This document shows, one piece after another, positions 28,801 through 36,443 of a DNA stretch of 64,000 bases; the stretch's first letter is position 1; every line of letters starts with the position of its first letter. Position numbers and translations under genes: made by a program. This DNA comes from Streptomyces glaucescens. GTDB lineage: Bacteria; Actinomycetota; Actinomycetes; Streptomycetales; Streptomycetaceae. Below the pieces are notes generated by a model. The model was given only the letters and a program-made list of their open reading frames with translations. It was not told where the DNA came from and did no database searches. The DNA lies in NCBI RefSeq assembly GCF_000761215.1, contig NZ_CP009438.1:5225501-5289500 (forward strand), written 5' to 3'.

Positions 28801-29819
28801 GCGTCCGCGACCAGCTGCTCGGCCTCGGCCTTGGTGGTCTCGGCCTCCTTGGTGGCCTCGCTGACCAGCCGGGCGACCTGCTCCTTCGCCGTGCGCGTGC
28901 GGGTCTCGTTGGCGGCCTCGGCGCTGGAGAGCGTCTTGGCCGCGGCCTCCTTGGCCTCGGTGACCAGCTTCTCCGCCTCGGACTGCGCCTTGCGCAGCGC
29001 CTCCTCGGCCTCCGCCATCCGCTGTTCGGCGGCCCGGCTGAGCTCGGCCGCCTGACGGCGCGCCGCCTCCGACTCGGTGGCGCTGCTGGTGCGCAGCTGC
29101 TCGGCGTGGTCGGTGGCCTCCTGGGCCTGCGTGGACGCGGCGTCGAGCAGCCGTTCGGCGTCCGCGCGGGCGCGGCGCAGCAGCTGTTCGGCCTCGGCGC
29201 GGGCCGCCTCGGCCTCGCTCCGGAGCCGCTGGCGGGCCTCGGCGGTGAGCCGTTCGGCCTCCGCGCGGGCGGCGGCCATCGCCTGTTCGGCCTCCGCGCG
29301 GGACTCCTCCAGGAGACGGCGGGCCTGCTGCTCGGTGCGGGCGCGCAGTTGCTCGGCCCACGCCACGTTCTCGTTGACGTGCGACTCGACGGTCTGCCGG
29401 CGCTCGGCCAGCTCCTGGTCGAGCTGCTGGCGCCGGGTCACGGCCTCCTGGTGCAGCTCGGCCTGGAGCCGTGCGGCCTGCTCGGCGTGCTCCTGGAGGA
29501 TGCGCTGGGTCTGCGCCCGGGCCTGGCTCAGTTCGCGCTCGGCGTCGGCGCGGATCTGGTCGGCCTGCATCTGCGCGTTGCGCAGCAACTGTTCGGCCTG
29601 GTAGCCGATGTCGGCGCTGTCGTAGGCGGGCCGGGTCATGAGGGTACGGCGCGCCTCGTGCAGCTTGGCCCGCAGCACCTCGACCTGGTAGCCGAGGTCC
29701 TCGGCGTGCTGGATGGCCTTTTCCCGCTCGGTCCTCAGCCGCTTCATCTCGGCCTCGAACCGAGAGAGGTGGTCGACGTCAGCCGCCGGCTCTCGCTCCT
29801 GGCTCTCGTAGCCCCGCAC
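25839..29819 (-). CDS. scy: Polarity scaffold coiled-coil protein Scy
   Basis: From the GTG at 29819 the protein is 1326 aa, the size of S. coelicolor Scy; a TTG ten codons upstream is the alternative. A short N-terminal heptad coiled coil (about residues 10-110, with DHLSRFEAEMKRLRTERE) is followed by more than 1100 residues of Ala/Glu/Arg-rich hendecad coiled coil. Scy organises the tip-organising centre, binds DivIVA and FilP, and controls polar growth and branching. The region 26857-27054 contains nearly identical 33-bp DNA repeats, each coding for 11 residues. FilP follows on the same strand. Confidence 0.93.
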   Translation of the reverse strand: MRGYESQEREPAADVDHLSRFEAEMKRLRTEREKAIQHAEDLGYQVEVLRAKLHEARRTLMTRPAYDSADIGYQAEQLLRNAQMQADQIRADAERELSQARAQTQRILQEHAEQAARLQAELHQEAVTRRQQLDQELAERRQTVESHVNENVAWAEQLRARTEQQARRLLEESRAEAEQAMAAARAEAERLTAEARQRLRSEAEAARAEAEQLLRRARADAERLLDAASTQAQEATDHAEQLRTSSATESEAARRQAAELSRAAEQRMAEAEEALRKAQSEAEKLVTEAKEAAAKTLSSAEAANETRTRTAKEQVARLVSEATKEAETTKAEAEQLVADARAEAEKIVAEAVEKARTVTAEETATQLSKAAKTAEDVLTKASEDAKRTTRAAAEEAERIRKEAEAEADRLRAEAHDIAEQLKGAAKDDTKEYRAKTVELQEEARRLRGEAEQLRADAVEEGEKIRAGARKEAVAKIEEAARSAEELLAKAKADADELRRTATADSEKVRTEAIERATALRRQAEETLERTRAETERHREEAVEQAEGIRAEAERAARELREETERAVAARQTEAAEELARLHAEAEARLAAAEQALTEAREEAARMRREATEETDRLRAESAERIRTLRQQAETEAERLRDEAAADASASRAEGEAVAVRLRSEAAAEAERLKTEAQESADRMRAEAQAAAERLAAEASETLAAAQEEAARRRREAEETLGAARQEADQERERAREQSEELLASARKRVEEAQAEAVRLVEEADRRATEMVSAAEQRAQQVRDSVAGLHEQAQEEIAGLRSAAEHAADRTRREAEEEADRVRSDAYAERERAGEDAARMRHEAAEEAEAAKALAERTMAEAMAESERLRSDASEYAQRLRTEASDNLAEADQAAARTRADAREDANRIRSDAAAQADTLITEARSEAERLTTETAAEAERVRTEALAEAERLTTETAAEAERVRTEALAEAERVTAEALAEAERVTADASARAEQLVADATGEAERLRAEAAETVGSAQAHAERVRAESERVTSEAAEEAERLTTAAREEAERTLDEARKEANKRRSEAAEQVDKLISETAAEADKLLAEAQAQALKTTADAESQADTMVGAARKEAERIVSEATIEGNSRVEKARTDADELLVGARRDATAIRERAEELRDRITTEIEELHERARREAAETMKSTGDRCDALIKAAEEQLAKAEAKAKELVSEANSEAGKVRIAAVKKAEGLLKEAEQKKAKLVKEAEELKAEAVREAERTVAEGKRELEVLMRRREDINAEISRVQDVLEALESFEAPAAGKDGGVRAGATVGAPRSGGKSSDG
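26857..27054 (-). repeat. 33-bp and 66-bp tandem repeats within scy
   Basis: Positions 26857-26889 and 26890-26922 are identical 33-bp units, encoding the 11-residue unit AEALAEAERVT. Positions 26923-26988 and 26989-27054 are a near-identical 66-bp pair (two 11-residue units). The period equals one hendecad of the coiled coil, so the expansion keeps structural register. Confidence 0.8.
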
Positions 29820-29970
29820 TGCGCGGTCCCATCCGTCCCCTGGTCGCAAGTCTCTCCAAACGAGCTCCGTCCATCCGCCGAACGGGGCCCCCGGGGAATG
29901 GTGTCAGATCAACGACGGAGCATGGGCTGCTGCCCCGACGCTCGTCCCCCGAAACCCGGACCCCGGCACG

Positions 29971-29997
29971 GGTCGCCCCGGTGGAAGCGGGGCGACC
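29971..29997 (-). terminator. Terminator downstream of methylmalonyl-CoA epimerase gene
   Basis: A perfect 10-bp stem, GGTCGCCCCG (29971-29980) and CGGGGCGACC (29988-29997), with a 7-nt loop lies 33 nt after the epimerase stop on the minus strand and before scy. Confidence 0.65.
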
Positions 29998-30030
29998 GAC
30001 CCCAACCCTACCGGCCCCTATGTACGAGGG

Positions 30031-30471
30031 TCAGTGCTCAGGTGACTCAACAGGCGCCGAAGTGACCAGTTCCGTCAGAACTCCATGGCAGTCCTTGGGG
30101 TGCAGGAAGGTGATCCGGGAGCCCATGGAGCCGCGCCGGGGCTCGTCGTAGAGCACCCGGACGCCCTTGTCCCTGACGGCGGCGGCGTCGCCGTCGACGT
30201 CCGCGGTGCCGAAGGCGATGTGGTGGACGCCCTCGCCGTTCTTGGCGAGCCACTTGGCGACGGTGGAGTCCTCGCGGGTCGGCTCCAGGAGCTGGAGGTA
30301 CGAAGCGCCGCCGTCGGACGTATCGTTGATCTTGAGCATGGCCTCGCGCACGCCCTGCTCCTCGTTGACCTCGGAGTGGAACACCTCGAAGCCGTAGGTG
30401 GCACGGTAGAACTCGACGGTCTTGTCGAGGTCGAAACAGGCGATCCCGATGTGGTCGATTCGCGTCAGCAT
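30031..30471 (-). CDS. mce: Methylmalonyl-CoA epimerase
   Basis: The 146-aa VOC-fold protein has the metal ligands His7 (MLTRIDHIGIACFDLD), a second His in GEGVHHIAFGTADVDG and a C-terminal Glu in HPKDCHGVLTELV. It interconverts the 2R and 2S forms of methylmalonyl-CoA, linking propionyl-CoA carboxylase and B12-dependent mutase. It is divergent from the acetyl-CoA acetyltransferase gene. Methylmalonyl-CoA is also a polyketide extender unit in Streptomyces. Length and motifs are typical. Confidence 0.93.
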   Translation of the reverse strand: MLTRIDHIGIACFDLDKTVEFYRATYGFEVFHSEVNEEQGVREAMLKINDTSDGGASYLQLLEPTREDSTVAKWLAKNGEGVHHIAFGTADVDGDAAAVRDKGVRVLYDEPRRGSMGSRITFLHPKDCHGVLTELVTSAPVESPEH

Positions 30472-30563
30472 GGATTCAGTGCAGCGCTCCGGAGGTGGTT
30501 ACGCAACGTGCGCGCGATCACACCGACAGCCCGATGACGGGCGGGATACCGCTCAGTACATTC

Positions 30564-30583
30564 GAGTAAACCCTCGTTCACTC
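30564..30583. promoter_or_regulatory. Inverted repeat in the mce/thiolase divergent region
   Basis: Arms GAGTAAAC (30564-30571) and GTTCACTC (30576-30583) with spacer CCTC match at 7 of 8 positions. The site lies 35 bp before the thiolase start and 93 bp before the mce start. It has the form of a TetR-family operator; the regulator is unknown. Confidence 0.4.
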
Positions 30584-30617
30584 CTCGGCTGTGCAGCCGG
30601 TAAGGGGATCGCAGCTC

Positions 30618-31823
30618 ATGTCTTCTGCAACGAACGGCACGACGTCCGTCATCGTCGCGGGCGCCCGCACCCCGATGGGGCGGCTGCTCGGCTCGCTGAA
30701 GTCCTTCTCCGGAGCCGACCTCGGCGGCTTCGCGATCAAGGCCGCCCTCGACCGTGCGGGGATCGGCGGCGACCAGGTGCAGTACGTGATCATGGGCCAG
30801 GTGCTCCAGGCCGGCGCGGGGCAGATCCCGGCCCGCCAGGCCGCCGTCAAGGCGGGCATCCCCATGAACGTGCCGGCGCTCACCGTCAACAAGGTGTGCC
30901 TCTCCGGCCTCGACGCCATCGCGCTGGCCGACCAGCTCATCCGCGCGGGCGAGTTCGACGTCGTGGTCGCCGGCGGCCAGGAGTCCATGACCAACGCCCC
31001 GCACCTGCTGCCGAAGTCCCGCGAGGGCTTCAAGTACGGCGCGGTCCAGATGCTCGACGCCATGGCGCACGACGGCCTGACCGACGCGTTCGAGAACATC
31101 GCCATGGGCGAGTCCACGGAGAAGCACAACGCCCGCCTGGGCATCAGCCGCGCGGCGCAGGACGAGATCGCCGCCCTGTCCCACCAGCGGGCCGCCGCCG
31201 CCCAGAAGAACGGCATCTTCGAGGCCGAGATCACCCCGGTCGAGATCCCGCAGCGCAAGGGCGACCCGGTCCTGTTCAGCAAGGACGAGGGCATTCGCGG
31301 CGACACCACCGTGGAGTCCCTGGGCAAGCTGCGCCCGGCGTTCGCCAAGGACGGCACGATCACCGCCGGCTCCTCCTCGCAGATCTCCGACGGCGCCGCC
31401 GCGGTCGTGGTGATGAGCAAGGCCAAGGCGCAGGAGCTGGGCCTGGACTGGATCGCCGAGATCGGCGCCCACGGCAACGTGGCGGGCCCGGACAACTCTT
31501 TGCAGTCGCAGCCGTCGAACGCGATCGCGCACGCCCTGAAGAAGGAGGGGCTGGAGGTCTCCGACCTCGACCTGATCGAGATCAACGAGGCCTTCGCCGC
31601 GGTTGCCGTGCAGTCAATGAAGGACCTCGGCGTTTCGCCCGAAAAGGTGAACGTCAACGGTGGTGCCATCGCGCTGGGGCACCCGATCGGCATGTCCGGC
31701 GCCCGTCTCGTGCTGCACCTCGCCCTGGAACTGAAGCGGCGCGGCGGCGGAGTCGGCGCGGCCGCCCTGTGCGGCGGCGGCGGCCAGGGCGACGCCCTGA
31801 TCGTGCGGGCCCCCAGGGCCTGA
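30618..31823 (+). CDS. Acetyl-CoA C-acetyltransferase (thiolase)
   Basis: The 401-aa protein is a complete thiolase: nucleophile Cys94 ([13 protein letters not shown]), His355 ([12 protein letters not shown]) and the second catalytic Cys385 ([10 protein letters not shown]). It condenses two acetyl-CoA to acetoacetyl-CoA or does the reverse. The ATG at 30618 follows AGGGG. It is followed 43 nt later by meaB, so the two may form an operon, and is divergent from mce. The context suits butyryl-CoA and ethylmalonyl-CoA metabolism, where the product would go through 3-hydroxybutyryl-CoA dehydrogenase. Confidence 0.94.
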   Translation: MSSATNGTTSVIVAGARTPMGRLLGSLKSFSGADLGGFAIKAALDRAGIGGDQVQYVIMGQVLQAGAGQIPARQAAVKAGIPMNVPALTVNKVCLSGLDAIALADQLIRAGEFDVVVAGGQESMTNAPHLLPKSREGFKYGAVQMLDAMAHDGLTDAFENIAMGESTEKHNARLGISRAAQDEIAALSHQRAAAAQKNGIFEAEITPVEIPQRKGDPVLFSKDEGIRGDTTVESLGKLRPAFAKDGTITAGSSSQISDGAAAVVVMSKAKAQELGLDWIAEIGAHGNVAGPDNSLQSQPSNAIAHALKKEGLEVSDLDLIEINEAFAAVAVQSMKDLGVSPEKVNVNGGAIALGHPIGMSGARLVLHLALELKRRGGGVGAAALCGGGGQGDALIVRAPRA

Positions 31824-31866
31824 CTCCCCGGCAGCGGACGACGGATCTCTAGTGAACGGAGCTGTG

Positions 31867-32823
31867 ATGCAGGACGTCTCCTCGCTGGTCGCCCAGGCCA
31901 GGGAAGGCCGGCCGCGGGCCGTGGCCCGGCTGATCTCCCTGGTGGAGGGGGCGTCCCCGCAGCTCAGGGAGGTCATGGCCGCGCTCGCCCCGCTGACCGG
32001 CAACGCGTACGTCGTCGGCCTGACCGGCTCGCCCGGCGTCGGCAAGTCGACGTCCACGTCGGCGCTGGTCACCGCGTACCGCAAGCAGGGCAGGCGGGTC
32101 GGCGTGCTCGCCGTGGACCCGTCGTCGCCCTTCTCCGGCGGCGCCCTCCTCGGTGACCGGGTCCGCATGTCGGAGCACGCCTCCGACCCCGGCGTCTACA
32201 TCCGCTCCATGGCCACGCGCGGCCACCTCGGCGGCCTCGCCTGGGCGGCTCCCCAGGCGATCCGCGTCCTGGACGCCGCGGGCTGCGACGTGATCCTCGT
32301 CGAGACGGTCGGCGTGGGCCAGTCGGAGGTCGAGATCGCCTCCCAGGCCGACACCTCCGTCGTCCTCCTGGCCCCCGGCATGGGCGACGGCATCCAGGCG
32401 GCCAAGGCCGGGATCCTGGAGATCGGCGACGTCTACGTGGTCAACAAGGCCGACCGGGACGGCGCCGACGCCACCGCCCGCGAGCTGAACCACATGCTGG
32501 GCCTCGGCGAGTCCCGCGGCCCCGGCGACTGGCGGCCCCCGATCGTCAAGACGGTCGCCGCGCGCGCCGAGGGCGTCGACGAGGTCGTCGAGGCGCTGGA
32601 GAAGCACCGGGCGTGGATGGAGGAGCGCGGCGTCCTCGCCGCGCGCCGGCTCGCCCGCGCCGCCCGCGAGGTGGAGACCATCGCGGTCACCGCGCTGCGC
32701 GAACGCATCGGGGACCTCCACGGCGACCGCAGGCTCAGCGCACTCGCGGAACGGATCATCGCGGGCGAGCTGGATCCGTATCGCGCGGCGGACGAACTGG
32801 TGGCGGGCCTCACGACGGCGTGA
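31867..32823 (+). CDS. meaB: MeaB-type G3E GTPase, B12-dependent mutase chaperone
   Basis: The 318-aa protein has the P-loop GSPGVGKS at residues 54-61, ILVETVGVGQSE as the G3 region and VNKADRDGA as base-recognition motif. This is the MeaB/ArgK family, which loads adenosylcobalamin onto methylmalonyl-CoA-type mutases and protects them. I chose the ATG at 31867 with CGGAG just upstream; a GTG at 31852 is in frame. The partner could be the methylmalonyl-CoA mutase elsewhere or IcmA at 42686. Confidence 0.93.
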   Translation: MQDVSSLVAQAREGRPRAVARLISLVEGASPQLREVMAALAPLTGNAYVVGLTGSPGVGKSTSTSALVTAYRKQGRRVGVLAVDPSSPFSGGALLGDRVRMSEHASDPGVYIRSMATRGHLGGLAWAAPQAIRVLDAAGCDVILVETVGVGQSEVEIASQADTSVVLLAPGMGDGIQAAKAGILEIGDVYVVNKADRDGADATARELNHMLGLGESRGPGDWRPPIVKTVAARAEGVDEVVEALEKHRAWMEERGVLAARRLARAAREVETIAVTALRERIGDLHGDRRLSALAERIIAGELDPYRAADELVAGLTTA

Positions 32824-32950
32824 GGCGGCCGACGCCAGGCTAGCTCGCACCGCGCCGCCGGGCGCGGGCCGCAGGTGGCCGATCGTGGGCCGCGGACGGC
32901 GAGTCGCGGGCCGCTGGTGGCCGGGCGATCGGTGGCCCGTGCCCCGGAAC

Positions 32951-32987
32951 CCGGCTCCGCCGCGTCCGTCGGACGGGCCGGAGCCGG
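32951..32987. terminator. Nested hairpin between convergent meaB and the PepSY gene
   Basis: Outer arms CCGGCTCCG (32951-32959) and CGGAGCCGG (32979-32987) enclose an inner perfect stem CGTCCG (32963-32968) and CGGACG (32970-32975). It lies in the 243-bp non-coding gap between two convergent genes. The rest of the gap is GC-rich sequence without a feature that I recognise. Confidence 0.6.
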
Positions 32988-33066
32988 CAGGGGTGCGGGG
33001 AGCCGCGCGAGCGGCCCCCGCGACGCACACCCGAGGACGAGGCCCGCCCCGCACGACCTGCCCCGC

Positions 33067-33666
33067 TCAGTCCTCGTCGGAGTCGGAGTCGGCGTCCTCG
33101 CCGGAGTCCTCGCCGGAACCCGAGTCGTCCCGCTCCGCCGTGACCTTCCCCGTCTTCAGGCCGACCTGCCACTCCTGCTCGGACCCGGCGGTCTCCACGC
33201 TCCACCGCGCGGAGCGCTCGTCGTCGTCCAGGTCCACGGAGGTCACGACCCCCTTCGCGGCGGCGGCCCGCGCGGCCTCACGGGCGTCCACGCCGGCGCC
33301 CTCGAGGACACGGCGCTCCTGTGCGGCGTCGTCCTCGTCCCGGTCGGTCCCGGTGCCGAGGACCTTGCCGCTCGCCGGGTCCACCCGGACGGTGTACGAG
33401 GTGGTGCCGGAGCCCAGGACGTCCACCTCCCAGGCGGTTGCGTCACGCTCGTCGTCCAGTTCCACGGAGACCACCGTGCCCGGCCGCTCCTTGAGCGCGG
33501 CGTCGATGGCCTGTACCGCGGTCACCTCGCTCGTGGGCGCCCGGCCGGCGGAGCCGTCCGCGACGACTCCCTTCTTGCCGTCGCCACCGTCCGCGAAGGC
33601 GACCGCTGCTCCGCCGCCGATCAGGGCGGTCGCGGTGACGGCGGCGATGACGATGTTGCGCTTCAT
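33067..33666 (-). CDS. Exported PepSY-domain protein
   Basis: The 199-aa precursor starts MKRNIVIAAVTATALIGGGA, a signal peptide with likely cleavage at AFA-DGG (about residue 29). Two PepSY-like units follow: one around EVTAVQAIDAALKERPGTVV and one around ARAAAAKGVVTSVDLDDD, each with a predicted strand set. The C-terminus is highly acidic (Asp/Ser/Glu). GGAGGG precedes the ATG. PepSY proteins act outside the membrane, often as inhibitors or sensors linked to two-component systems; this gene is divergent from such a system. Likely a target or partner of it. Confidence 0.85.
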   Translation of the reverse strand: MKRNIVIAAVTATALIGGGAAVAFADGGDGKKGVVADGSAGRAPTSEVTAVQAIDAALKERPGTVVSVELDDERDATAWEVDVLGSGTTSYTVRVDPASGKVLGTGTDRDEDDAAQERRVLEGAGVDAREAARAAAAKGVVTSVDLDDDERSARWSVETAGSEQEWQVGLKTGKVTAERDDSGSGEDSGEDADSDSDED

Positions 33667-33727
33667 GGGACCCTCCAGGAGGCCGGCTCGCTCGGTTCTC
33701 GACGGGACCCACCCTGCCGAGCCGCAC

Positions 33728-33765
33728 CTGAAGCCACGCTGAAGCCACCTGAAGACCGCTTCAGG
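33728..33765. promoter_or_regulatory. CTGAAG direct repeats, probable OmpR-type operator
   Basis: CTGAAGCCAC occurs at 33728-33737 and 33739-33748 (11-bp period), CTGAAGACC at 33749-33757, and an inverted copy GCTTCAGG at 33758-33765. The cluster lies in the 121-bp divergent region between the PepSY gene and the response regulator, 23 bp before the latter. Phased direct repeats are typical for OmpR-family dimers, so autoregulation and co-control of the PepSY gene are likely. Confidence 0.6.
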
Positions 33766-33787
33766 CCCGGTTTGCCACCCTGGGGGC

Positions 33788-34453
33788 ATGCGCCTGCTGA
33801 TCGTCGAGGACGAAAGACGCCTCGCCCTGTCCCTGGCCAGGGGCCTCACCGCGGAGGGTTACGCCGTGGACGTCGTCCACGACGGCCTGGAGGGGCTGCA
33901 CCGGGCGAGCGAGTCGCCGTACGACCTGGTCGTGCTGGACATCATGCTGCCCGGCCTGAACGGTTACCGGGTCTGCTCGGCGCTGCGCGCCGCCGGCAAC
34001 GACGTGCCGATCCTCATGCTCACCGCGAAGGACGGCGAGTACGACGAGGCGGAGGGACTGGACACCGGCGCGGACGACTACCTGACGAAGCCCTTCTCGT
34101 ACGTCGTCCTGGTCGCCCGGATCAGGGCGCTGCTGCGCCGCCGCGGCACGGGCGGCGGGACGCCGGTGATCGAGGCGGGCGAGCTGCGGCTGGACACCGG
34201 GGCCCGGCGGGTGCTGCGGCAGGGGACGGAGGTGGCGCTGACGGCGAAGGAGTTCGCGGTGCTGGAGCAGCTCGCGCTGCGCCCGGGCCAGGTGGTCTCC
34301 AAGACGGAGATCCTGGAACACGTCTGGGACTTCGCCTACGAGGGCGACCCGAACATCGTCGAGGTGTACGTCAGCGCCCTGCGCCGCAAGCTGGGCGCGG
34401 AGCTGATCCGTACGGTGCGCGGGGCCGGCTACCGGCTGGAGGCACCGCGGTGA
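33788..34453 (+). CDS. OmpR-family response regulator
   Basis: The 221-aa protein has a receiver domain with Asp51 (VVLDIMLPGLNG) and a winged-helix Trans_reg_C domain ending VRTVRGAGYRLEAPR. It is coupled to the histidine kinase through a 4-nt overlap (GTGA). The CTGAAG repeat cluster just upstream is its probable binding site. The nearest described relatives are the CutR/CseB-type regulators of Streptomyces; I do not assign a name. The divergent PepSY gene is a likely target. Confidence 0.92.
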   Translation: MRLLIVEDERRLALSLARGLTAEGYAVDVVHDGLEGLHRASESPYDLVVLDIMLPGLNGYRVCSALRAAGNDVPILMLTAKDGEYDEAEGLDTGADDYLTKPFSYVVLVARIRALLRRRGTGGGTPVIEAGELRLDTGARRVLRQGTEVALTAKEFAVLEQLALRPGQVVSKTEILEHVWDFAYEGDPNIVEVYVSALRRKLGAELIRTVRGAGYRLEAPR

Positions 34454-35856
34454 GGCGCCTGTTCGGGTCCGTGCGGGCGCGGGCCGCACTGGGCGCCACG
34501 CTCGTGGTCGCCGTGGCCCTGCTCGCGGCGGGGGCGGCCGTCCTGCTGTCGCTGCGCGGCAACCTGGAGGGCAGGGCGGACGCGGAGGCGGACGGTGTCG
34601 CCCGGCAGGTCGCCGCCCGGATCGCTGCGGGCACCCCGTACGCCGAGCTGGACCTGCCCGACGCGGAGGACAACCCGGTGCAGGTGGTCGGCGAGGACGG
34701 CCGGGTGCTCGCGGTCAGCGAGGGCCTGGAGGCGATCAGCGGCACCGGCGCGCCCGGTGTCACCCCGGTCCCCGGCACCGGGACGGAGCCGGACGAGGAC
34801 GACGAGGCCAGCCCCGAGCCGGGCGAGCTCGGCGACGTCGTCCGGCACGTGCGGGGCACCGCCACCGTGGAGGGCGAGCACGGCACGTACCGTTTCGCCT
34901 CGGTGCGGGCCACCGACGGCCGCGACGAGACGGTCCTGGTCCACGCCGGGGCGTCGCTCGCGGCCCAGCAGGACGCGGTGCGCACGGCGGCCGGCGCGAT
35001 GCTGATCGGGTTCCCGTTGCTGCTCGCCGTGGTCGGCTCGGTGACCTGGCTGGTCACCCGGCGCGCGCTGCGCCCGGTGGAGGACATCCGCCGGGAGATG
35101 GCCGAGATCACCGCCTCCGCCGACCTCACCCGGCGGGTGCCGGAGCCCGGCACCCACGACGAGGTCGCCCGCCTGGCGCGCACCACCAACGAGACGCTGG
35201 CCGCGCTGGAGACCTCGGTGGAACGCCAGCGCCGGTTCGTCGCCGACGCCTCCCACGAGCTGCGCAGCCCGATCGCGTCGCTGCGCACCCAGCTCGAGGT
35301 GGCCGCGGCCCATCCCGGGCTGCTGGACCTGGACGGGGCGGTGGAGGACACCGTCAGGCTGCAGCGGCTGGCCGCCGATCTGCTGCTGCTCGCCCGGCTG
35401 GACGCGGGGGAGCGGCCCGCCGGCAGCAGCAGGGTCGACCTGGTGGCGCTGGCCAGGGAGGAGGCGGCGGGCCGGGCCCGGGTGACGGTGGACGCCCGGG
35501 CGGCCGGTGCGGAAGTGGCCGGATCACGCGGTCAGCTGGGGCGGGTGCTCGCCAATCTGCTGGACAACGCCGAGCGGCACGCGCGCTCGGCGGTCACCGT
35601 GACCGTGCGCCGGGACGGGGACCGGGCGGCCGTGGTGCGGGTCGCCGACGACGGGAACGGGATCCCGGAGGCCGACCGGGAGCGGATCTTCGAGCGGTTC
35701 GTCCGGCTGGACGACGCCCGCAGCCGCGACGAGGGCGGCGCCGGTCTGGGGCTGGCCATCGCCCGCGATGTCGCGGTCCGGCACGGCGGCACGCTCACGG
35801 CCGGCGCGGCGCCGGGCGGCGGAGCCCTGTTCGAGCTCCGCCTGCCACTGGCCTAG
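34450..35856 (+). CDS. Sensor histidine kinase (HAMP-HisKA-HATPase)
   Basis: The 468-aa kinase starts at the GTG overlapping the regulator stop. Membrane helices lie at about residues 12-33 and 180-200, with an outer domain between them that is rich in Gly, Thr and acidic residues around 105-130. HAMP follows, then the H-box FVADASHELRSPIASL, N-box NLLDNAERHA, and G-boxes DDGNGIPEAD and GGAGLGLAIARDVA. All catalytic parts are present. The outer loop may sense the PepSY protein or the envelope state. Confidence 0.92.
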   Translation: MRRLFGSVRARAALGATLVVAVALLAAGAAVLLSLRGNLEGRADAEADGVARQVAARIAAGTPYAELDLPDAEDNPVQVVGEDGRVLAVSEGLEAISGTGAPGVTPVPGTGTEPDEDDEASPEPGELGDVVRHVRGTATVEGEHGTYRFASVRATDGRDETVLVHAGASLAAQQDAVRTAAGAMLIGFPLLLAVVGSVTWLVTRRALRPVEDIRREMAEITASADLTRRVPEPGTHDEVARLARTTNETLAALETSVERQRRFVADASHELRSPIASLRTQLEVAAAHPGLLDLDGAVEDTVRLQRLAADLLLLARLDAGERPAGSSRVDLVALAREEAAGRARVTVDARAAGAEVAGSRGQLGRVLANLLDNAERHARSAVTVTVRRDGDRAAVVRVADDGNGIPEADRERIFERFVRLDDARSRDEGGAGLGLAIARDVAVRHGGTLTAGAAPGGGALFELRLPLA

Positions 35857-35874
35857 TCCTTTGACAGTGCCTGG

Positions 35875-36351
35875 TCAGGGGCGTCCCCGGTGCCCCCGCA
35901 AGTGCTCGGCGATGGGCTTGAGGGCCTTGTCCAGCTCGGTGAGGGCCTCGGGGGAGAGGAGGTCGATGAAGTGCCTGCGGACGGACGCCACGTGGTGCGG
36001 GGCGACCTTCCGCATGGTCTCCATGCCGTGGTCGGTGAGGACGGCGAACAGTCCCCGGCGGTCGGACTCGCAGTTCTCCCGGCGCACCAGGCCGGCGTTC
36101 TCCATGCGGGTGATCTGGTGCGAGAGGCGGCTCTTGGACTGCAGGGTGGCGGAGGCGAGGTCGCTCATCCGCATCCGCAGGTCCTCCGACTCGGAGAGAT
36201 TCACCAGGATCTCGTAGTCGTTCATCGTCAGTCCGAACGGCTGAAGATCCTTTTCGAGCTGGTACGTCAACAGCCTGTTGACCTCCAGGTGGGTGCGCCA
36301 GGCACACTGCTCCGTATCGGTCAGCCAGCGCGTGGCCGTCTCGGTCTCCAT
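35875..36351 (-). CDS. absC: MarR-family regulator AbsC
   Basis: The 158-aa MarR protein starts METETATRWLTDTEQCAWRT and contains the winged helix with LASATLQSKSRLSHQITRME and ENCESDRRGLFAVLTDHG (wing). Length, sequence and position (after the two-component system, before the AIM24 genes) fit S. coelicolor AbsC (SCO5405), described as a regulator needed for antibiotic production under zinc limitation. The -10 box TAGACT ends 6 nt before the ATG, so the mRNA is probably leaderless. Identification is from memory of that gene, not from a search. Confidence 0.8.
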   Translation of the reverse strand: METETATRWLTDTEQCAWRTHLEVNRLLTYQLEKDLQPFGLTMNDYEILVNLSESEDLRMRMSDLASATLQSKSRLSHQITRMENAGLVRRENCESDRRGLFAVLTDHGMETMRKVAPHHVASVRRHFIDLLSPEALTELDKALKPIAEHLRGHRGRP

Positions 36352-36357
36352 GAATGA

Positions 36358-36386
36358 AGTCTACCTAAGAAGTTGAATTGTGAACT
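36358..36386 (-). promoter_or_regulatory. Leaderless absC promoter
   Basis: On the minus strand TAGACT (36358-36363) lies 6 nt before the absC ATG, with AGTTCA (36381-36386) as a weak -35 at 17 bp spacing. The stretch between is AT-rich (TTCACAATTCAACTTCTTAG), unusual in this genome and suited to a MarR operator. Confidence 0.5.
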
Positions 36387-36443
36387 AGTCTCGGTGATGT
36401 GACAGTGCGCACGCGTTCGATGTCACACTCCGCAGACTACCGC

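Noticed and set aside
25839-30065. Very long plus-strand open frames opposite scy (over 1200 codons)
   Set aside because: They are antisense shadows of the Ala/Glu/Arg-rich repeat coding sequence, made of Leu/Gly/Arg and lacking family features.
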